Shown piece after piece: positions 16,751 to 25,590 of a stretch of DNA of 27,191 bases (the first letter of the stretch is position 1; the number at the start of each line of letters is the position of its first letter). Source of the stretch: an uncultured Lachnospiraceae bacterium (lineage in GTDB: Bacteria > Bacillota_A > Clostridia > Lachnospirales > Lachnospiraceae); NCBI GenBank assembly GCA_946410365.1, contig CAMKAA010000001.1, forward strand, positions 1-27,191, read 5' to 3'. Below the pieces are notes generated by a model, which was not told where the DNA came from, did no database searches, and was given only the letters and a program-made list of their open reading frames with translations. The position numbers were made by a program, and so were the translations under genes.

Positions 16751-17779
16751 TCACTTTACACCGGCGATCTCAGTATATATGCGGGGAGGATCACAGAAGA
16801 TCACCTTTTCAGAGAGCCCTGCCAGGTCCCCGTCCATGCGGGGGAATTCTACCCTGCAGCACCAGAGCATCTGTCCCCGGAGTCCGAATTCACTGCGGAT
16901 CTTTTCGTTGACTTTCCTGTCTCCGTATTTGGGATCACCGAGGATCGGATGTCCCATCTGCGCAAGGTGGCTGCGCAGCTGATGAGTCTTTCCGGTGATC
17001 AGTTCCATCTCAAGAAGCGAATAGCGGTCTCCCGGGATGACAGGTTCGTATACGGTCCTTGTCCAACTACCTCCGCCTTTCGCTGTTTCCGTAAAGTTGA
17101 CTGTGTTGGTCACTTCATCTTTGTGCAGATAGCCCTCGATAATGCCGCCTTTTCTCACGGTTCCAAGTACAGCAGCCCGGTAATACTTGCGCAATGTCCT
17201 GTCTCTTAACAGTTCCGCGATCTTTCTTGCGCCCGTCAGGGATTTGGAACAGATCAGGATCCCTCCTGTATTCCTGTCAAGCCTGTTGCAAACAGATGGT
17301 TTGAAACTTCTGAGTGTGGAAGTATCAGCTTCTCCCTTCTCTATAAGGTAGCCCAAAAGCCACTCGTTCATAGTGCGGTCTGCCTCTGCTGCCTTCTGTG
17401 ACAGGACTCCCACAGGTTTTCTCACGATGAGGATATCCGGATCTTCGTAGAGTATACCGTCATCACCGATTCTTCCCTTGATCTGCCGGTATGCCTTTAC
17501 GTACTCCTGCATTTCATCATCGCAGCCGCCTGTTTTGGTCCTATCTTCGGTACCGGTCTCTCCCCCGAATTTACCGATCGTATCATCAGAAAGAAAAAGC
17601 GTCACCAGATCTCCTTCCAGAAGAAGCTCACTGCCGGACGCTTTTTTGCCATTGAGTGTAATATTCTTTTTCCTGAGCATTTTATAGAGGAAAGAGGAGG
17701 GAGCACCGGGAAGCTTTCGCTGCAGATACTTGTTAAAGCGCTGGTCCTTCTCTTCGCTCTTAACTGTCCATTCTCTCAT
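16751..17779 (-). CDS. RluA-family 23S rRNA pseudouridine synthase
   Basis: A 342-residue pseudouridine synthase of the RluC/RluD type. Residues 1-65 form an S4 RNA-binding domain. Residues 66-105 form a low-complexity charged linker. Residues 106-342 form the catalytic domain with the NRLDRNTGG motif (catalytic Asp168) and LITGKTHQLRSHLA. ATG at 17779 with GAGGAAA upstream. Which uridines it modifies cannot be read from sequence. It lies between a two-TM unknown gene (gap 12 nt) and recU, probably in one transcript. Confidence 0.93.
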   Translation of the reverse strand: MREWTVKSEEKDQRFNKYLQRKLPGAPSSFLYKMLRKKNITLNGKKASGSELLLEGDLVTLFLSDDTIGKFGGETGTEDRTKTGGCDDEMQEYVKAYRQIKGRIGDDGILYEDPDILIVRKPVGVLSQKAAEADRTMNEWLLGYLIEKGEADTSTLRSFKPSVCNRLDRNTGGILICSKSLTGARKIAELLRDRTLRKYYRAAVLGTVRKGGIIEGYLHKDEVTNTVNFTETAKGGGSWTRTVYEPVIPGDRYSLLEMELITGKTHQLRSHLAQMGHPILGDPKYGDRKVNEKIRSEFGLRGQMLWCCRVEFPRMDGDLAGLSEKVIFCDPPRIYTEIAGVK

Positions 17780-17791
17780 CGGCCGCTTTCC

Positions 17792-18358
17792 TCACAGGGA
17801 TATTGATTTCAAAAGATCCAGCACGCCCTGTATACTCTTTCTCTCTTTGCTGTCTTCAAGTCTGTTCAGATCATCCAGGCGCTGCGTATAATTATCCTGA
17901 TTTCTGAAGATCTTGACAGTATATCCCTTAAATCCGTCATTTTCGAGCATAGTTCTGATGTGCATCTCTCCGCTCTTTACGTCGCATCCCGGATCTTCCG
18001 TCAGGGCACATACGGACCTCCCGGCGCAAACCGCGTGGCTGATCGCGAAATTCTTATCATAGCTTGTCATAAAGAGGTCGTAAGCTCCTGCCAGTTCTCC
18101 GATATGAAGCTCAATGGCATCTCTCGCGCTCGCGGAACAGCATTTTGCCCTGCAGAACATTATAAAGTCCACCGCGAACTTTCCGACGCCGATACAGCTT
18201 AAAGCCGCAAGGATCGTAAAAGCATTTTTATTGGTCCCGAAATACCTTAGCGCGCCGAAATACATGCCCAGTACCGCCGCAAGCAGACCGAAAGTGACGA
18301 CCGCGAAGATCTTCCGCCCTCTCTTTATGTATCCGTAAGTCCCCTTTTTTCCGATCAT
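17792..18358 (-). CDS. Two-TM membrane protein of unknown function
   Basis: I do not recognise a known family. The 188-residue product starts with a basic segment (KKGTYGYIKRGRK), then two hydrophobic segments (about 16-38 and 47-69), so both ends should face the same side, probably the cytoplasm by the positive-inside rule. Residues 72-188 form a soluble tail with several cysteines. The frame extends to 18418, but the ATG at 18358 is preferred because GGAG lies 6 nt before it and the extension would be encoded by a terminator hairpin. It is followed by the RluA-type gene after 12 nt, so the two are likely one operon. Confidence 0.8.
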   Translation of the reverse strand: MIGKKGTYGYIKRGRKIFAVVTFGLLAAVLGMYFGALRYFGTNKNAFTILAALSCIGVGKFAVDFIMFCRAKCCSASARDAIELHIGELAGAYDLFMTSYDKNFAISHAVCAGRSVCALTEDPGCDVKSGEMHIRTMLENDGFKGYTVKIFRNQDNYTQRLDDLNRLEDSKERKSIQGVLDLLKSISL

Positions 18359-18375
18359 GATTACTCCAATTACGT

Positions 18376-18413
18376 CAAAACAGGACATCTCTCCGCATAA
18401 CGAAAAGATGTCC
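18376..18413 (-). terminator. Hairpin after the DivIVA-like gene
   Basis: On the minus strand GGACATCT, 15 nt, AGATGTCC forms a perfect 8-bp stem, followed by TGTTTTGACG. It lies between the coiled-coil gene and the two-TM gene and probably ends the rsmD-coaD transcript, at least partly. Confidence 0.6.
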
Positions 18414-18433
18414 CGCACAATACTACTTCGGTA

Positions 18434-19084
18434 TTAACCCTCAAACATGTCAGTGTTCACGAATTCGGAATCATCCTCCTCTTCCGGATAGTTCTCAGGA
18501 TCCTCGTCCATATTCTGCATCAGACCGGATTCCTCATCTTCTTCCGGCTGCGGGCTGAGCTCAGCGCGATTCTGCCCCAGAGTGTCGATGTAATCCGACA
18601 TTTCATCGTGGAAGTTGGAGAAGATGGAAGTCATGTTATTGCGCGCGCTGATCGTGCTCTTCTCAAGGTCAGCAAGCATTCCTTCCATATACTGTCTGAA
18701 TGCTTCGCGCTGCGCGTCTGACTCATTTACAGCCTTGTCGAGAATATCCTGCGCCTGCTGCGTGGCCATTCTGACGATTTCATTGGCCTGGGCATAAGCC
18801 TGCTGCATGATCTCATGCTCGTTGACAAGTTCATTTGTATGCGCCGTAGCTTCATTGATCATCTCTTCCGCTTTTCTCTTAGCGTCGTCAAGGATCGCAT
18901 CCTTATTGGCGATGATCCGCTGATAATGTCTGATCTCATCAGGAGTCTTCGCGCGAAGCTCCTCAAGAAGGGCATCCATTTCGTCCTTGTCTACGATAAT
19001 ATTTGTTTTGGAAAAAGTCTGATATCTGCAGGAATCAATAAAATCCTCAATCTGGTCAATCATCTGCTCGATTTTGCTGCTCAT
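18434..19084 (-). CDS. DivIVA-like / ATPase-subunit-like coiled-coil protein
   Basis: The 216-residue product has an N-terminal helical part (1-30), a long coiled coil (about 35-170, rich in Ala, Glu, Gln, with KRKAEEMINEATAHTNELVNE) and a strongly acidic, unstructured tail (about 175-216). Similar Clostridia proteins are often called DivIVA-domain or V-type ATPase subunit H-like. No membrane segment is seen. It follows coaD after 15 nt in the rsmD-coaD unit. A scaffold role at the cell envelope is possible but inferred only from the coiled coil. Confidence 0.75.
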   Translation of the reverse strand: MSSKIEQMIDQIEDFIDSCRYQTFSKTNIIVDKDEMDALLEELRAKTPDEIRHYQRIIANKDAILDDAKRKAEEMINEATAHTNELVNEHEIMQQAYAQANEIVRMATQQAQDILDKAVNESDAQREAFRQYMEGMLADLEKSTISARNNMTSIFSNFHDEMSDYIDTLGQNRAELSPQPEEDEESGLMQNMDEDPENYPEEEDDSEFVNTDMFEG

Positions 19085-19099
19085 CTTTTCCGATCCTCC

Positions 19100-19609
19100 T
19101 TATTTATCTTGGTAAAATTCCGGATGAAGAACTCTCATCTTGCCGATCACTTCCTCTTCGATCGAAGGAGGAACGCACAGGCTGATGTCGCCGCCGAAAG
19201 ATGCGATCTCCTTCACGACAGAAGAACTCAGATACGCGAATTCCTTGCTGCTCGTGATAAAGATCGTGTCAAGCCAGCCGTCTGAGATCGTTCGGTTTGC
19301 ATGGGCGATCTGCAGTTCGTACTCAAAATCAGTCACTGCGCGAAGACCGCGTACAGCAATATGACAGTCGATTTTACGTGCATAATCCATGAGTAATCCG
19401 TAATAGGAATCGACATGCACATTCGGAATATTTTCTGACACTTTGCGTAACATTTTAACACGTTCGTCAACAGAAAACAATGGAGTTTTCGCTTTATTGT
19501 CCAAAACGCAGACTGTCAGGTCGTCAAACATTTCCGCTGCTCTTTTTATAATGTCGATGTGTCCATAGGTAACGGGGTCAAAACTTCCCGGGTAAATCGC
19601 GTGTTTCAT
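19100..19609 (-). CDS. coaD: Phosphopantetheine adenylyltransferase
   Basis: The 169-residue enzyme makes dephospho-CoA from 4'-phosphopantetheine and ATP, the step before CoA kinase. The nucleotidyltransferase motif YPGSFDPVTYGH, the AVRGLRAVTDFEYE segment and the SSSVVKEIASFGGD motif are typical. The ATG at 19609 is preceded by a GGA-type site. The rsmD-coaD neighbour pair, 22 nt apart, is common across bacteria. Confidence 0.97.
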   Translation of the reverse strand: MKHAIYPGSFDPVTYGHIDIIKRAAEMFDDLTVCVLDNKAKTPLFSVDERVKMLRKVSENIPNVHVDSYYGLLMDYARKIDCHIAVRGLRAVTDFEYELQIAHANRTISDGWLDTIFITSSKEFAYLSSSVVKEIASFGGDISLCVPPSIEEEVIGKMRVLHPEFYQDK

Positions 19610-19631
19610 CCTGGATCCTTTCTGCTGCCGA

Positions 19632-20189
19632 TCAGTTTTTTTGAGTGCGTCTGATGAAGAGATGCCTGTTCGCTTTGTAATCCTTCTCCCTTACAAGTTC
19701 AAGGCCGATATCGCCCAGATAAGAGAAATCCGTATCCAGTGAAGATTCCACTATGATCAGCGTATTGTCCGTGACATATTTCTCTGCGGGGAGCGCATTC
19801 AGAATATCGTGGACTGTCTGTGACTCGTAAGGCGGGTCCACATAGATGATATCCACTTCCTTCTCGTGGATGTGCCGCAGCGCACTCAGAGCGTCCTGCT
19901 TTAAAAGCACTGCTTCCTCCTCGAAATGTGTTGTGTGAAGATTCTTCTGAATACAGGCGCATGCTTCTCTGCCGTTTTCAACAAAATAAGCGCGTTTGGC
20001 GCCCCGGCTGAGAGCTTCGATTCCGATCGCTCCGCTGCCCGCACACAGATCGAGAAAGATCGATCCGGGTACATCCGCCTGAATGATATTAAAAAGAGTC
20101 TCTTTGATGATGTCCTGTGTAGGCCTTGTGTCAAGACCGTACGGCGCGACGAGTTTCAATCGCCTGGCGCTGCCTGCTATTACTCTCAT
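19632..20189 (-). CDS. rsmD: 16S rRNA (guanine(966)-N2)-methyltransferase
   Basis: This 185-residue SAM-dependent enzyme methylates G966 of 16S rRNA. It begins MRVIAGSARR and contains the RPTQDIIKETLFNI segment, the SAM loop FLDLCAGSGAIGIEALSRGA and the catalytic DPPY motif (YVDPPYE), all typical of RsmD. The ATG at 20189 is preceded by a candidate promoter about 55 nt upstream. It is followed by coaD after 22 nt. Confidence 0.96.
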   Translation of the reverse strand: MRVIAGSARRLKLVAPYGLDTRPTQDIIKETLFNIIQADVPGSIFLDLCAGSGAIGIEALSRGAKRAYFVENGREACACIQKNLHTTHFEEEAVLLKQDALSALRHIHEKEVDIIYVDPPYESQTVHDILNALPAEKYVTDNTLIIVESSLDTDFSYLGDIGLELVREKDYKANRHLFIRRTQKN

Positions 20190-20208
20190 GCCTTATTCCT
20201 CGAAATGT

Positions 20209-20230
20209 GAGGCGGAACCATTCCCGCCTC
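20209..20230. repeat. GC-rich inverted repeat between parC and rsmD
   Basis: GAGGCGG, 8 nt, CCGCCTC forms a perfect 7-bp stem. No T-run follows on the minus strand, so a terminator is not clear. It lies in the untranslated leader of rsmD, just downstream of its candidate promoter. Confidence 0.5.
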
Positions 20231-20241
20231 TTCTTAACTAA

Positions 20242-20270
20242 AGTGTATTAAATCTTCTCTTTTTTGTCTA
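20242..20270 (-). promoter_or_regulatory. Candidate promoter of rsmD-coaD
   Basis: On the minus strand TAGACA (20265-20270) and TACACT (20242-20247) are 17 nt apart. The match is fair; the position in the largest gap of this stretch supports it. Confidence 0.45.
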
Positions 20271-20300
20271 TCTCCAAATACCGGCCTGGGAAATATAGGA

Positions 20301-22610
20301 TCAGAACCTCTTGCTGCCTCTGCCGTTCCTGGCTCCGGCGCGGACTTTGTCGAGATCGATCTCCGTTTCTCTGTGCAGAAGCGGAGCGGGTTCTTTGTCT
20401 TTCGCCAGAACCGCTCTCTCCACATAGTCTTCCTTGCTCAGCTTGATCCCCGCAACACCTGCGGCCGCTTTCTTCTTCTCCGGGATCTGATCGAGCGGGA
20501 ACTTGAGAAGATATCCGTTAGCCGTCATAAGTACAGCGTATTTCTGATCAGTAATGACTCCGGCAAAAACGAGAGAATCTCCCTCTGCAAGTTTAGTTGC
20601 GTTCATCGTCTTCATGCGGGTCTCAAACTCGCCGCCGCTCACTGTTTTGACAAGTCCGTTTTTCGTGACGAAAAGGAGCCTGTAGAGATTGAGGTCAGTC
20701 TGGCTGCAAGCCATGACGATCTCTTCCTTAGAGGAATCGTAATTGCCGATATTGTCAATGGGGATACCTTTATCCCTGAGCTTTCCGAGAGGAAGATCGG
20801 AGACTTTTACGGTATGGAGCGTGCCATTATCCGTAAACAGACAGATTTTTCCGGTGCTTCTGCACATGAAATAATACTTGTATCCGGCTTCCACCGACTC
20901 CTGATTTCTTGTGTAAGCGGACGGATCCATAGTCTTGGCATATCCGAAACGGTCCATGACGAACAGGAGCTCCCTGTCCTCCTCGTCCTCTTTTACCACA
21001 AAGGAAACCGTTTCCGCCTGTGTGATCTCCGTTTTCCTGGGCTGAGCATACCTGTCTCTGATCTGAGTCAGATCATTACGCAGGACCTTTGTCATGGAGT
21101 CCCGCTCCTCCAGGATATCTTCGTAGCGGTAGATATTGGCGACAGTCTCGTCGTGTTCTTTGATAAGGGCTTCCAGTTCAAGTCCGATCAGTTTATAGAG
21201 GCGCATATCAAGGATCGCATCGGCCTGAGCCTCTGTAAAGGCAAGCTGCGTCGCCATGATCTCCGATTCTTCGCTTCGGAATTTTATCCCGCCGGTTTCA
21301 CCGTTCACAAGGCAGTTCTTGACAGTCTTTCTGTCTCTTGCGCCCCGCAGGATCTCAATGATCAGGTCAATAACGTTGACCGCTTTGATCAGGCCTTCCT
21401 GGATCTCCCTCTTTTTGCGCTCCTTTTCAAGAAGATTCTCGTACTTTCTCGTAGTAGTCTCGTAGAGAAAATCCGTGTTGGCTTTCAGGATCTCCTTAAG
21501 GCTCAGCGTCTCGGGCCTTCCGCTCCTGATCGCGAGCATATTCACGCCGAATGTATCTTCAAGGCGGGTCTTCTTATAGAGAAGATTACGGAAATTATCG
21601 ACATCCGTATCTTTTTTCAGTTCGATGACGATACGGATCCCTTCTTTATCAGATTGGTTTGTAATGTCGATGATATCATTCGTGACCTTTTTCTCGGCGA
21701 GCGCAGCTACATCCGAGAGGAACTTGCCGATACCGGCGCCGATCATAGTATAAGGAATCTCCGTGATCACCAGATTGACGTGCCCGGAGCGGCCTTTTTC
21801 TACCATAGTGCGGCCTCTCAGGCGAACCTTCCCCACGCCTGTCTCGTAGATCTCGGGAAGTTCTTCCTTGTTGACCACAATGCCGCCTGTCGGGAAATCA
21901 GGTCCTTTGACATAACGCATCAGTTCTTTGTTTGTCAGTTCCGGGTTCTCGAGCAGAGCGATCTCAGCGTCGATTATCTCCGCGAGATTGTGAGGAGGAG
22001 TGCTGGTCGCCATTCCCACCGCAATGCCTTCCGATCCGTTGATCAGAAAGTTGGGGATCTTGACGGGGAGCACTTCAGGTTCTTTCTCGTTCTCATCGAA
22101 GTTAGGAACAAAATCCACGACATCTTTATCGAGATCCGCAAGAAAAGCTTCTTCCGTGATCTTCTCAAGCCGCGCCTCGGTATAGCGCATTGCCGCGGCG
22201 CCGTCGCCTTCTATATTGCCGAAGTTTCCGTGGCCGTCGATCAGGGGGATCTCTTTTTTGAAATCCTGTGCCATGACGACCAGCGCGTCATAGATCGAAC
22301 TGTCGCCGTGGGGATGATATTTACCCATCGTATCGCCGACGATTCGGGCGCTCTTTCTGAAGGGCCTGTCAGATCGGATCCCGAGCTCATGCATGTCGTA
22401 AAGAGTTCTTCTCTGTACGGGTTTTAGTCCGTCCCGGACATCCGGGAGCGCCCTGGCGACGATTACGCTCATCGCGTAGTCTATGTAGGATTTCTGCATC
22501 AGTTCGGAATACTCTGTCTTTAAGATCTGCTCCTGCGGAGTCTCCGCAAAAGTGTCTTCCGTCAGTCTCTTTCCTTTTTTGCTGTTCTTGTTCTGGTCGT
22601 CTTTAGGCAT
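20301..22610 (-). CDS. parC: Type II DNA topoisomerase subunit A, probable ParC
   Basis: This 769-residue cleavage subunit has a breakage-reunion domain with the catalytic Tyr143 (AAMRYTEARL), the quinolone-region HPHGDSSIYDAL (Ser104, Asp108, the quinolone-sensitive residue type) and a C-terminal beta-pinwheel region. I find no clear GyrA box (QRRGGKG-like) at the start of the C-terminal domain, which favours topoisomerase IV over gyrase. The C-terminal tail is short and basic. It lies 29 nt after its partner parE. Its start at 22610 has only a distant GGAG. Assignment as ParC rather than GyrA rests on the absent box and on the location away from dnaA/recF. Confidence 0.82.
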   Translation of the reverse strand: MPKDDQNKNSKKGKRLTEDTFAETPQEQILKTEYSELMQKSYIDYAMSVIVARALPDVRDGLKPVQRRTLYDMHELGIRSDRPFRKSARIVGDTMGKYHPHGDSSIYDALVVMAQDFKKEIPLIDGHGNFGNIEGDGAAAMRYTEARLEKITEEAFLADLDKDVVDFVPNFDENEKEPEVLPVKIPNFLINGSEGIAVGMATSTPPHNLAEIIDAEIALLENPELTNKELMRYVKGPDFPTGGIVVNKEELPEIYETGVGKVRLRGRTMVEKGRSGHVNLVITEIPYTMIGAGIGKFLSDVAALAEKKVTNDIIDITNQSDKEGIRIVIELKKDTDVDNFRNLLYKKTRLEDTFGVNMLAIRSGRPETLSLKEILKANTDFLYETTTRKYENLLEKERKKREIQEGLIKAVNVIDLIIEILRGARDRKTVKNCLVNGETGGIKFRSEESEIMATQLAFTEAQADAILDMRLYKLIGLELEALIKEHDETVANIYRYEDILEERDSMTKVLRNDLTQIRDRYAQPRKTEITQAETVSFVVKEDEEDRELLFVMDRFGYAKTMDPSAYTRNQESVEAGYKYYFMCRSTGKICLFTDNGTLHTVKVSDLPLGKLRDKGIPIDNIGNYDSSKEEIVMACSQTDLNLYRLLFVTKNGLVKTVSGGEFETRMKTMNATKLAEGDSLVFAGVITDQKYAVLMTANGYLLKFPLDQIPEKKKAAAGVAGIKLSKEDYVERAVLAKDKEPAPLLHRETEIDLDKVRAGARNGRGSKRF

Positions 22611-22639
22611 ACTTATTACTGTTTCTCCGTTTTTTTACA

Positions 22640-24580
22640 TCAGACATCAAGTTCCGCGTCGTCCGCATGGTCGTGGATGAACATCCTGCGGGGAGGAACT
22701 TCGCTTCCCATAAGAAGCTCCGTGATGTCAGAAGCATGTATTGCGTCTTCGATCTGTACCTGTCTCATGTATCTTCTCTTGGGATCAAGGGTCGTCTCCC
22801 AGAGCTGCTCGGGGTCCATCTCCCCCAGGCCCTTGTATCTCTGCAGAGTAAAATCGTTCTTGTGCGTCTTTCTGTATTTTGCCAGCGCGTAATCGTCGTA
22901 GAGGTATTCGCCTTCTCCGCTTCCCTTTTTGGGAACCACTTTGTACAGAGGCGGCATGGCGACATAAACATGTCCCTCATAGATCAGTTCCGGCATAAAG
23001 CGGTAAAAAAGAGTCAGAAGAAGCGTCGAGATATGAGCGCCGTCGACGTCCGCGTCAGCCATGATAATGATCTTGTCGTATCTTAGCTTCGAGATGTCGA
23101 AATCATTGCCGTACCCTTCAGAGAACCCGCAGCCGAACGCGTTGATCATGGTCTTGATCTCGGCATTTGCCAGCACTTTGTCTATGCTGGCCTTCTCGAC
23201 GTTGAGGATCTTGCCGCGGATCGGCAGGATAGCCTGATACATCCTGTCCCTTGCCATCTTGGCGCTTCCGCCGGCGGAGTCACCCTCGACAATGAAGATC
23301 TCGCATTTGGACGCGTCCTTGCTGGTGCAGTTCGCCAGCTTCCCGTTTGAATCAAAGGAAAACTTCTGCCTGACCAGCATGTTGGTCCTGGTCTTCTCTT
23401 CGGTCTTTCTGATCTTAGCTGCCTTCTCGGCACATCCGATCACCGTCTTGAGTACTTCCAGATTTCTGTCAAAATAGTGAACGATCTCATCTCCCGTGAC
23501 CTGGCTGACAGCCTTGGCGGCATCCTGATTGTCCAGTTTGGTCTTGGTCTGTCCTTCAAACCTGGGATCCGGGTGCTTTATGGAAATGACAGCCGTCATT
23601 CCGTTTCTGATATCCGCGCCGGTAAAATTCGTATCCTTTTCCTTCAGAACACCAATCTGGCGCGCATAGTTGTTGATCACCTGGGTGAAGACGGTCTTAA
23701 AGCCCGTCAGATGCGTTCCGCCCTCCGCATTATAGATATTGTTGCAGAATCCCAGAACATTTTCGTGGAATTCATTGACAAACTGAAACGCTGCTTCCAC
23801 CGTGATCTGATCGCTTAAGCCTTTGAAATAAATGATATCCGTGACAGCTTCCTTGGATTTATTGAGCGCACGGATAAATCCGACTATTCCGTCGGGTTCA
23901 TGGAACACAAGCTCTTCAGCGGGCTCCTGCCTCTTGTCCGTATACTCGATCGTAAGTTCCGGATTGAGATAAGCGGTCTCGTGCATGCGGCTTTTAATAT
24001 CTTCTTCCCTGAACCTTGTCTTCTCAAAGATCTCGGGGTCAGGCAGGAAATTGATCCTTGTGCCTGTCCATCTGGTCTTGCCCGCAACAGGCAGCAGGCC
24101 GTCTTCGAGTTCCACTACAGGATTTCCGCGCTCATATTTATCCTCATAAAGAAAACCGCCGCTGCCAACGCTGACGGTCATTCTTTCAGAAAGAGCATTG
24201 ACCACGGAGGACCCCACTCCATGCAGGCCTCCGCTGGTCTTATACGCATTATTATCAAATTTTCCTCCGGCGTGAAGGGTTGTGAACACCACTCGCTCCG
24301 CGCTCACGCCTTTTTCATGCATTCCGATCGGAATGCCCCTTCCGTTGTCCTCCACTGTACAGGAGCCGTCCGCCTCAAGGATCACCTTGATCGTGGTGCA
24401 GTATCCGGCGAGATGCTCATCAACTGAGTTGTCCACGATCTCATAGATCAGATGATTGAGTCCCCTTGTGGAGACGCTGCCGATATACATGCCGGGCCTT
24501 GTCCTTACGGCCTCGAGTCCCTCCAGCACTTTGATACTGGCGGCATCGTAATTATTAGTATCCTGATTAAGATTTGCCAT
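22640..24580 (-). CDS. parE: Type II DNA topoisomerase subunit B, probable ParE
   Basis: The 646-residue ATPase subunit has a GHKL ATPase domain (Glu47 in EIVDNSVDE, DNGRGIP, GGLHGVGSSVVNALS), a transducer and a TOPRIM domain (EGDSAGGSAK, DADVDGAH). Its length is normal for the GyrB/ParE family. The ATG at 24580 follows AGGAA at about 7 nt. It is followed by parC, so the pair is one transcript, possibly started from the degV promoter. Whether it is ParE or a second GyrB is inferred from its partner. Confidence 0.82.
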   Translation of the reverse strand: MANLNQDTNNYDAASIKVLEGLEAVRTRPGMYIGSVSTRGLNHLIYEIVDNSVDEHLAGYCTTIKVILEADGSCTVEDNGRGIPIGMHEKGVSAERVVFTTLHAGGKFDNNAYKTSGGLHGVGSSVVNALSERMTVSVGSGGFLYEDKYERGNPVVELEDGLLPVAGKTRWTGTRINFLPDPEIFEKTRFREEDIKSRMHETAYLNPELTIEYTDKRQEPAEELVFHEPDGIVGFIRALNKSKEAVTDIIYFKGLSDQITVEAAFQFVNEFHENVLGFCNNIYNAEGGTHLTGFKTVFTQVINNYARQIGVLKEKDTNFTGADIRNGMTAVISIKHPDPRFEGQTKTKLDNQDAAKAVSQVTGDEIVHYFDRNLEVLKTVIGCAEKAAKIRKTEEKTRTNMLVRQKFSFDSNGKLANCTSKDASKCEIFIVEGDSAGGSAKMARDRMYQAILPIRGKILNVEKASIDKVLANAEIKTMINAFGCGFSEGYGNDFDISKLRYDKIIIMADADVDGAHISTLLLTLFYRFMPELIYEGHVYVAMPPLYKVVPKKGSGEGEYLYDDYALAKYRKTHKNDFTLQRYKGLGEMDPEQLWETTLDPKRRYMRQVQIEDAIHASDITELLMGSEVPPRRMFIHDHADDAELDV

Positions 24581-24619
24581 GCAGATTTCCTATTCCTGGT
24601 TGTACTTGTTTGTTCACGC

Positions 24620-25498
24620 TCAGATATCTTTGTGCATCGGAATCTTCTTCGAGCAGGCGATCGCAAGAGCGCCCGGTCCGATATGGCAGGCAATACTCAG
24701 AGAGAGCACATCGTCCTGCACATTAAAGCCCGGAAAAGCAGCTCTGACTTCCTGGGAAAACTCCGCGAACTGGTCCGGCACATTGCCATGTACCGCGTAG
24801 AGCCAGACATTCTCCTTGTCTGTACCTCCGTACAGAGTCTCTATATCGTGTTTCATCGCGTTGATCATTATATTCTTGCCCTGGTTCATAGTGCGGGCCT
24901 TAGAAAAAGCGTCGAGTCTCTCACCCTTGATCTGCAGGACCGGCTTAATGCGCAGGAGTGTTCCAACTGCAGCTGCAGCCGGAGTGATCCTGCCGCCCTT
25001 TTTCAGGTAATAAAGAGTATCGAGCATGATATAAATGCTGGATTCATATTTGACGTGCTCCAGTTCCTCGCGGATCTGAGCCGCACTCATACCCATTTCC
25101 GCCATTTCCAGTGCATCCAGAACTGATCTCTTCTGTGTTACAGAGATCCTCTGGTTGTTAACTACCTGGACCTTGCCGTCGTAGTCATCCGCAAGCATTC
25201 TGGCACTCTGGCAGGAACCTGACAGTCCGCTGCTCATGGGAATATAAACCACTTCGTCGTGGGTCTTGAGGGCGTTGTCCCAAATTTTCATCACGTCGGA
25301 AGGGGAGGGCTGGCTTGTCACGATATTGGCCCCGCTCTCCATCTTTGCGTAAAACTCTTCCCTTGAGAGAGTGATTCCCTCATAGAAAGTCTCGTCGCCG
25401 ATCATAAAGGGCATCGGAACTACTGAGATCCCGAGCTTTTCAGCTTCCTGAGGGGTGATATGAGCGTTACTGTCAGTTATAACTGCAATCTTCGACAT
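24620..25498 (-). CDS. DegV family fatty-acid-binding protein
   Basis: The 292-residue DegV protein belongs to the family that presents fatty acids to fatty-acid kinase FakA in Firmicutes. Characteristic marks are the N-terminal ITDSNAHI, the TSQPSPSD segment, the MSSGLSGSCQSA segment and the C-terminal HIGPGALAI. The frame also starts at 25510, but the ATG at 25498 is preferred because GGAG lies 6 nt upstream. It has its own promoter and a palindrome in its leader, and is followed by parE after 39 nt. No fakA is visible in the window. Confidence 0.92.
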   Translation of the reverse strand: MSKIAVITDSNAHITPQEAEKLGISVVPMPFMIGDETFYEGITLSREEFYAKMESGANIVTSQPSPSDVMKIWDNALKTHDEVVYIPMSSGLSGSCQSARMLADDYDGKVQVVNNQRISVTQKRSVLDALEMAEMGMSAAQIREELEHVKYESSIYIMLDTLYYLKKGGRITPAAAAVGTLLRIKPVLQIKGERLDAFSKARTMNQGKNIMINAMKHDIETLYGGTDKENVWLYAVHGNVPDQFAEFSQEVRAAFPGFNVQDDVLSLSIACHIGPGALAIACSKKIPMHKDI

Positions 25499-25517
25499 CT
25501 TTTTCTCCATTTCTTTA

Positions 25518-25529
25518 AAACCGCGGTTT
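25518..25529. promoter_or_regulatory. Palindrome upstream of degV
   Basis: AAACCGCGGTTT is a perfect 12-nt palindrome about 20-30 nt downstream of the expected degV transcription start. It could be an operator or part of an RNA hairpin. I do not recognise it as a known regulator's site. Confidence 0.45.
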
Positions 25530-25554
25530 AAACAACAAACTACAGTTAGAAATC

Positions 25555-25583
25555 ATCATAATAATATGAGCGCCGAAAGTCAA
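25555..25583 (-). promoter_or_regulatory. Promoter of the degV gene
   Basis: On the minus strand TTGACT (25578-25583) and TATGAT (25555-25560) are 17 nt apart. It lies just after the recG stop. Confidence 0.75.
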
Positions 25584-25590
25584 CCTCGCT

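Noticed and set aside
18359..18418. 20-residue N-terminal extension of the two-TM protein
   Set aside because: The segment encodes a terminator-like hairpin, and the ATG at 18358 has its own Shine-Dalgarno.
20373..22427. 684-codon open frame on the plus strand opposite parC
   Set aside because: It is antisense to a well supported topoisomerase gene, has no family motifs and arises from the codon bias of the real gene.
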